From: Alligator mississippiensis
Taxonomy: Eukaryota; Chordata; Crocodylia; Alligatoridae
Assembly: GCF_030867095.1 (NCBI RefSeq)
Contig: NC_081837.1
Coordinates: forward strand, 14,712,501 to 14,776,500
DNA: 64,000 bases
Direction of reading: 5' to 3'
In this document: piece by piece, positions 57,655 through 64,000 of the stretch
Position numbering within the stretch: the stretch's first letter is position 1
Layout: every line of letters begins with the position of its first letter
Notes under the pieces: generated by a model
Database searches by the model: none
What the model was told of the DNA's origin: nothing
The model's input: only the letters and a program-made list of their open reading frames with translations
Made by a program: the position numbers and the translations under genes

Positions 57655-58489
57655 GGTGTTACTCCTTCAGTTAGGCAGCAGTTGTGACAGCCTGAGGGCT
57701 GGGACCTAAAATGGAGGCTGCTCAGCCCCCTCCTCCAGGCCTAGGGCCCTCCTTGAAGTCAGGTAACTGCCTCATTAGGGTTAGCCCGCACCTGCTGCCT
57801 GCCCTGCTGCCTGCTCTAGCTGTTAAAGTGGCAGGTACCACAGGTGCTTTGCCACACACCCCAAATTGACAAAGGAATTATTACTTTGTGCACTTTTCTG
57901 GAGTTAAACTGCAAATTCCAGTGAAGCCTCCTGAATCTAAGCCAGGCAAGAGCTCCTTTGACAGACACAGTAGCTTAGCTGGTCAGGCCAAGCTGATGCT
58001 GTGAAAAACACTTGCATTAATAAAGTTGGCATCCCTGCCTGCTACACTTGACTAGTAACCAAGCTGAGAAAAATGTCTCCCTCGTGGGCTTGTGGATGTG
58101 TTGGTTATATTAACGACAACCTCAACCATCCTCAGGAGGTCTCTCCTGATTTGCAGCAGACCTGACTTAACCTAGCCTTGCAGCGAGGTCTCTGGTTGGA
58201 GTTTAGAGAATAGAACTCATTCATCTCTGCCACAAATTTATTTCCTACCCTTGACAAATTAAACCTAATGAGAAAACATGTGAAAGAACCAAAATACACC
58301 TATTGTTCGAGTAGTGCATTTCCCAGGATCACTCGGTTTTCCACTCAGTTTTTATTAACCCCTCCAGAGATAGTGGTATATTCAATGCAAGCTTAATTTG
58401 TGCAGAAGAAGAATAACCTTTGTTCTACACCTGTATGAACACTGCCCAGCTATGTGCCCCATGTTTCCTGGAACTGGGGTGCTCAACCC

Positions 58490-60925
58490 CCAACCTGCCA
58501 GGATCCCCCAGCTCCTTTGTACCCAATCCTAACCAAAGCCCTAGCCAACTGGCTCAAAATGGTCATGGCTTCTGTCATAGCCCTGCACAGAGCTACTGCT
58601 TTCCTGGTAGAGCCATCCAGGACAACTTGCTTCTCTTAAGTGACCTGGTGGAAGATATGGAACTCTTTGGTCTGACCATCGACATTGTCTCCGTGGATCA
58701 AGATAAAGCCTTTGATTGGGTCAACCATGACTTCCTAGTCCAGACTCTGGAAGCCTTTGGTTGTGGGCCTATCTTCACCCTTCAGCTCCTGTACCAGGAC
58801 ATCTGTAGCTCCTGAAGGTGAACAGAAAGATATGCCCTGTTCCCATCTGGCAGAGCTGCCCACTCTCCAGAATACTGTGTCTTAACTGCTGAGCTGCTGC
58901 TCCATGTGCTTCGGCAGTGCCTAGCAGTCCTCGCCCTCCCACTGGCTGCCCCCCCCAGTTAAAGTGAGAATGTGTGCTAATGACATGACTGTTTTTATGA
59001 GCAGCGAGGACAACATCCAGTCCCCAACTGAGTGTCACCAGGCCTATGAGTGCCCCTCTTCAGCCCATATAAACTGGCCCAAAGGTGCTACGTTTCTGCT
59101 GGGAATGTGAGCAGTCCACAGACCTGCTTGGAGGACTCTCCTGGTGCCACAATGGCTTCAAAGCTCTGGGCGTTTTCCTAGGCCCATGAGCCTATTTAGC
59201 CAAAAACTGGAAAGGCTTCAGTGGGGAGGTTGCACAACTACAGCAGTGGCAGTGGTGCCTGCCCAGCCTCTCCTGCCATGGAAGGATCCTGGTCATCTGT
59301 AACCTGGCAGCTGCTGCTCTGTGGCACAGATGTATCGTCCTGGACGTTCCAAGGATTCTGCCCAAAAGACTCCAAAGGCTCCTTGCGGACTTCTTTTGGA
59401 ACGGACACCACTGATTTTTAGCATGTTGTCCTGTACTTGCCCACCAGCAAGGGTGATCAGGGCCTAGTTGACCTGGCAAGCAGGGTGGCTGCCTTCTGCT
59501 TACAAGCCCTTCAATGCTGAACTCCTATGCTGGTGATTTCCTGCACTGGGTGGAGGACCTCAGCCTTGTTTGGGAACTTTCCTGTTGGATCCCAATTGCC
59601 TTGGTTGGTGTGCCATGCTGCCTTTCTACACAGCCCTGCCTGGGCCTTATGGGTGTACCTCTAACTGAGACCATATGGGAGGTGCCCGTGACTTCCAGGG
59701 GTGCTGCAGGAGCCTGTGGTGCATAACTTGGCCTTGCAGCAGGGGTCATGGAGCCTCACTTCTAGAAGCCTCATTGCTTCCTTGATCTGGTTGCACACTC
59801 GACCTGACCCACCTCTTCTACTGAGCTCGGTCTGCCTGGCTCTCAGACAAATCCCCGGCTAACTAACTGGACCTACACTCTGTCTGTTTGCACCTCTTGG
59901 CTGAAGTGAAAGCTGCCCTCCCTGTGGATATACTTGCTGCCCTGAAAGGCCACCTCTGCACACAACAGGTCCTCCCAACGGCAGCTTGGTAGAAAGACAC
60001 CCTTTATTGCTGCCCATTTCTCTGGCTGTGGACAGTGATGAGGGTCAGGCCCGTCACTGTTCAATCCCTCCCTGTGCCCAGCAAGAACAGTTGTGGAGTC
60101 TGCGTTGAGATTTTGTCTGCGAAGGCACTATACACCTGGGCAGTTAAAGTGCATCTTGCCCAAGTCCTTGCTACCTGCCCTGACATGACCTGGAGGCATT
60201 GCCTATTGGCAGCAACACCGGAGCAAACCCGCTTGGCTTGGCACACCCTGTACTAATTGCACATCACCAAGAGAACTGGAGACCTCCAGTGGCGCTTGCT
60301 GCACGGGGCCCTGGCCATGGGCACTTTTGTCTGCCACTTGGACCCAGCAGCACCAGCGGCCTGCCCTTTCTGCCAGAAGAAGGTAGAGGAGACTCTTTTC
60401 CACACCTTCCTTGACTGCCCCTGGTTGCAGCTGCTCTTTGCGGTCTTCAGCACCCTCTTAGGCAAGTTGGACTTGGTCTTCTCCAAGACTGTGTACATCT
60501 TCTCTATCCTGTACTGAGCAGCCAAGGGGAGCATGATCTGCTTGGCGAGTTTCCTGGTGGGACAGGTCAAGATGGCAGCTCTGAAAAGCCGCATAAACTG
60601 GGTCCCAGGGGCCAACTCCAGCGCCCTCCAACTCGTCCACTTTTTAGTCCAGACACATCACATTTAAATTTGGACACTTCACCTTGCAACAAAATGGAGT
60701 AGTTTGTCATGTTGGACTGTCGGGGGGCACTCTGCAAGGTGGAAGATGGGGAGCTGATCCTAGGTGTGTGACCCCATGAGGAACATGGGGTGGGGTGGGG
60801 AATTTTTGTCTCTGGTGATGTGGTGCTTTTTTGTCACTGACAAGTTTCATGCTGGACTCCTGGGAAGGCCCCATACCTTTTGCTTTCTCCAATTGTTTTT
60901 AGTATTTATATAATAAAGTTTTCAA
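58490..60925 (+). mobile_element. decayed L1/Tx1-like LINE
   Basis: Frame-broken reverse transcriptase pieces in order: LTKALANWLKMVMASVI, then GRAIQDNLLLLSDLVEDMEL, IVSVDQDKAFDWVNHDFLVQ and FGCGP.FTLQLLYQD near 58480-58815. The YADD-type site near 58973 reads CANDMTVFMSS, so a catalytic Asp is Asn. A late frame at 60257-60517 reads DLQWRLLHGALA and a cysteine-histidine motif CPFCQKKVEETLFHTFLDC, as at the C terminus of Tx1-clade elements. An AATAAA lies near 60912. DQ.KAFDwVNHD and the terminal zinc motif separate it from CR1. Many stops and frameshifts; inactive. Confidence 0.75.
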
Positions 60926-60929
60926 GTCT

Positions 60930-63900
60930 CTCTCTCTTTCTCAAGTCCCAATGATACAGTCTGAGCTGGCACTGCATGAGCAAATTAAAACAGGTGGGTT
61001 ATTGTTTTTGCCTTTTCTTTTTTCTTTCTCTCCTTCCCTGCTGCTGTCATGAAGTAGGAAGCATTTCTCTTTCATTTCCTATTAATCCCTCCTGTCCGTG
61101 TCTGGAAGTGCATGGAGGGGCAAAATGACTAGGCATTTTTTAATAGTCTTTGATGCGGTTTTTCAGGAATGTAAGATTATCTTTACTAAGTAGAATCACA
61201 AACAGCCCAGAAATAAGGTTGTGTGGATGGAAGATTGCCTACAGACATTTGCTAGGGATGCCTGACCTGAGATGACCTGCAACATCAGCTAGGTGGTGAG
61301 GTAAAGGCTGGTCTTGTAGTTAAAGAATGGAGCTGGAGAACTGTCACAGATGCCTTATGCAACATTGGGCAAATTACTGGGTCCATATTTGAGAAGAACT
61401 TGGGGTACATCTAGTGTTGTCAGCTCCTGGGATTTTTGCTGCATGGCATTGGGTGTTTTTCTTACCGGCCCAGCTCCAGGCATCAAGTCAGAAAAAGCTT
61501 CCAAGTAAATAGCAACCTGCTCCCAGCCCTAATGAGGTCAGTGACCAAGCTCTGGTAGACTTTAAAGCCAGGAGGATCAGGTCACAGGTTCACGGGGAGT
61601 TTATTAATCCCCTGCTGTTAGCTCTTCGGGAAGTGGTAGTGAAGAACTGCATCTCTTTCCTAGAGGGAAAGCTGTGTGAGCACCACCTGATTGTGATCCC
61701 ACTGCTGAGAGCACGATTTATCCTTACATTCATTGGGAATAAGATCAGCTGCATCTCAGACATTTTGCACATAGAGATGAAAGGGAGGAGGACTCTGTTG
61801 TTGGAAGACAAGGATCTGGGATGTAGGGTTTTAGTGCAGAACGTGTGGAATACTGTCAGTGTAGACTTCCTGTTCCTCTTCAGGTTGCAGACTGAACAAG
61901 TGGGTAAACAGGATGCATATCTCCTTATGTTGTCCGTCCCCCCCTTTCAGGCCCTGCCAGTTGGCATGTCTCAGTGACACGTAAAGCTGTAGTGTCCAAC
62001 ATTTAGGCTACGACCGAAATTACACACAAACTGGTATAAGTGATCAGAAACCGGTTCAAATCTGTAACACAACAGAAGTTCAGTGCACATATAAACTGCT
62101 TTCAAAATGACAAAACTGGTTTAAGATAAACCTGGATGGGATGTAGTATCAGATTTAACTGTTTTAGGTTAACTTGGTTTATTGAACTTGGTTTATTGTA
62201 CCAGATCCCCTCCAGATTCAAGTTAATTCACTGTCCTCCAGCATCCCAGGATGCTTTGCACTTCCCCCACAACCCTCCCCCGCCCTCAGGGTGGGCGGGC
62301 TAACCTTGACCCAAGCTGTCTGCCCCAGCTGAGCAGGGAGGCCTGCTCTAGTGCCCCTCTGGCTTCTGGCCTGAGCCACTGCAGGCATGTGGCTGCATTT
62401 CCAGAATCAAAAGTGAATGTCTGTTTGCTTGCTTATTGGTTCAGTCTGCATGCCTTTGACTAACTTGCAAAGACTGAATCAGTTCAGCCTCAGGCTTTTT
62501 GACTGTCTGTACTTAGCCTTAGAGCAAAGACCTAGTAGTTGTGATGTGTGGCTTCTCTTCCCCCGCTATTGTCTGGCTTCGTGACTTGACTTGTAAAAGT
62601 GTAAATCACCTTTGTTTTTTCTTGACGTCAGTGGGAGCAAGGGTTGATGGAAACCTCTGAAACACATGCCAAGTTTCCCTCCTGTGCCTTTATTTCCTGC
62701 TCTGTGAAAATACTGGGGTAGGAGGTAGGGAAGAGCCTGGTGGTCAGGGCAGGCAGCCTGCCAGTGACCCCTAGATAAAAACTGCAAGAGAAAAGCATGA
62801 TTAAAATCATGTTAAGTGGTTATTTTCATCTTCCAAGATGATGATGACCCTGGCCTTGTTGCTGTGGATTTAATGAGACTCATTGTTTGAGACCAGTTTT
62901 CAGGGTATACATAAACATGCATCTAAAAATTTAGAGACATTAGTTTTAGGTTTTATTTACTTGCAGAATGCCTCGCCCTACTCTTGTGAAGCCCAGTGTG
63001 TGAAGTAAAAAATATAGTGAAGTCAACACCCAAATGTAATGAAAGTACAGGACAGCAAATCCGTCCTACCGCTAGTAGCAAGAGCAGCCACACGGGAGCT
63101 CAAGCACTTCATCTGCTCAGGTCCCTTCTGACTTTATCAGCTATCAACTATGAAACCCCTGCCCAATTCAGATGTTTGGGGAAAACAATATTAAAACATC
63201 CAGTGCAAATTGTACAACTATTTGCAGCATATCAGAGATCCCAGAACCCTATATATCTACTTCTGCAATTCATATGCAGTGAGGATCTGTAATGGTGCTC
63301 CCAGCTCCAGGTTGTGACAGTGCCATGAATTGCTTACATGATTTATTACAGCAACAGAAGCCCTTAATAATATCACTGATGGAAGAACTAACCAGCTGCT
63401 GGGAATTGCGGAGCTGTGCTCAATCACATTTCCACCCCTAGTGACATCAAACTGCAAGGCAGGAACTGGTATCGCTAGGACCCAGGAGATGGGATTAGAG
63501 GCCTGTGTGTTTGATTATAATATATCGCTCTTTCCCTTTGCACGCTTTGTTTGTTCCCTTTCCTCCCATTCCTTTCCCTTGTGTTTTTGTTTCTCCTCCT
63601 TCCAATGCTACCAAAGAAATTCTCTCCCAAGGAATCGGCCTTGAAGATGACCCAGCAGCTGGAATAAAACAGCCCTTTTTGGTGGGAAGTTGCTATGGTA
63701 GACCGTGACAACAGGCATGTTGCACAATACTCTGGAGAGCAGAGGGGTTAGGGGGCAGCGGAGTCTGACGGACTTGGGACTGATTTGTGGAATTGCTGCC
63801 TGCTCTTTGGAGTTGAGGATGCTCAGCAGGAGCTCAGTGCTTTGCAGGAGTACACACACAGTAGTATGGCTGTCACTTGCACAGGAAGTTTGTACTTTAA

Positions 63901-64000
63901 AAAAGAAGACTGAGACTTTGATCAGGTTGGCCTATGTCACCTAGGTTTCCATTTCATTTCTCTATTGCAGTTTCTCAGTCTAGAGGCCTCAAGTGAATGT
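60930..64000. other. intron-like stretch to the window edge
   Basis: No coding exon recognised. A 114-codon frame at 61633-61977 has no similarity I know. About 62020-62520 contains 'aaactggt', 'aaccggtt', 'aacctgg' and 'actgaatcagttcagcctca' phrases in both orientations and may be a worn inverted-repeat element. Confidence 0.35.

Larger units (their letters stand above)
54468..57856. mobile_element. solo LTR-like element, copy B, split by CR1
   Basis: Starts TGTAACAG and ends TTGCCACA, flanked by exact caccc at 54463-54467 and 57857-57861. The left arm (54468-55385) and right arm (57655-57856) each match copy A at 43050 in order. The CR1 at 55386-57654 sits between them, so the LTR-like element is the older insertion. 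Without the CR1 its length is about 1.1 kb, close to copy A. A 5-base duplication and TG...CA ends fit an LTR element; no internal retroviral genes remain. Confidence 0.8.
36920..64000 (+). other. probable long first intron downstream of the CpG island
   Basis: No host coding exon recognised on either strand. All long frames with recognisable protein similarity in this stretch belong to LINE reverse transcriptases. Content apart from the elements listed separately is ordinary A/T-rich intronic DNA with homopolymer runs (for example T at about 37569-37593 and A at 38845-38863). Confidence 0.4.

Noticed and set aside
61633..61977. 114-codon frame considered as a CAMKK1 coding exon
   Set aside because: Its translation has none of the kinase or N-terminal features of CAMKK1 and no convincing splice sites.

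Overview
This is nuclear DNA of a vertebrate, most likely a non-avian sauropsid; a crocodilian fits best and a turtle is second choice. The evidence is CR1 LINE copies with the 'atctatgaatctatgaa' type of 3' end, old MIR-like SINE fragments that are still readable, many hAT-type inverted-repeat elements, a Tigger-like element, long introns and vertebrate splice signals. The species is inferred, not shown.

The only protein-coding host gene I can establish is P2RX1, the ATP-gated P2X1 cation channel, on the + strand. Eleven coding exons (exons 2-12 by comparison with mammals) lie between 3197 and 17689. Every junction has an AG acceptor and a GT donor, and the codon phases fit across all of them. 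Exon 1 (N terminus and first membrane segment) is not in the window, so it must lie upstream. The stop codon is at 17687-17689, and a plausible poly(A) signal is at 20634-20639.

From about 20.6 to 36.5 kb I see intergenic sequence made largely of mobile-element remains. At about 36.53-37.15 kb there is a GC-rich, CpG-rich promoter-like island with three CCAAT boxes and a candidate non-coding first exon ending at a consensus donor (36919/36920). In mammals the gene downstream of P2RX1 in the same orientation is CAMKK1, so this is probably the CAMKK1 promoter and first exon. From 36.9 kb to the end I find no host coding exon, as expected if this is a long first intron.

The rest is a layered record of transposition. 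Some CR1 copies are inserted into other elements, and others are interrupted by them. Two solo LTR-like copies of one family (43050-44261 and 54468-57856) share the same ends; the second has a perfect 5-bp duplication and is split by a 2.3-kb CR1. A 1.0-kb hAT foldback element sits inside a CR1. A 1.3-kb Tigger-like foldback element has TA flanks. A heavily decayed L1/Tx1-like LINE occupies 58.5-60.9 kb. I found no RNA gene, CRISPR array, operon or new enzymatic system. The most interesting content is the P2X1 C-terminal tail, the candidate promoter and the nested insertions.
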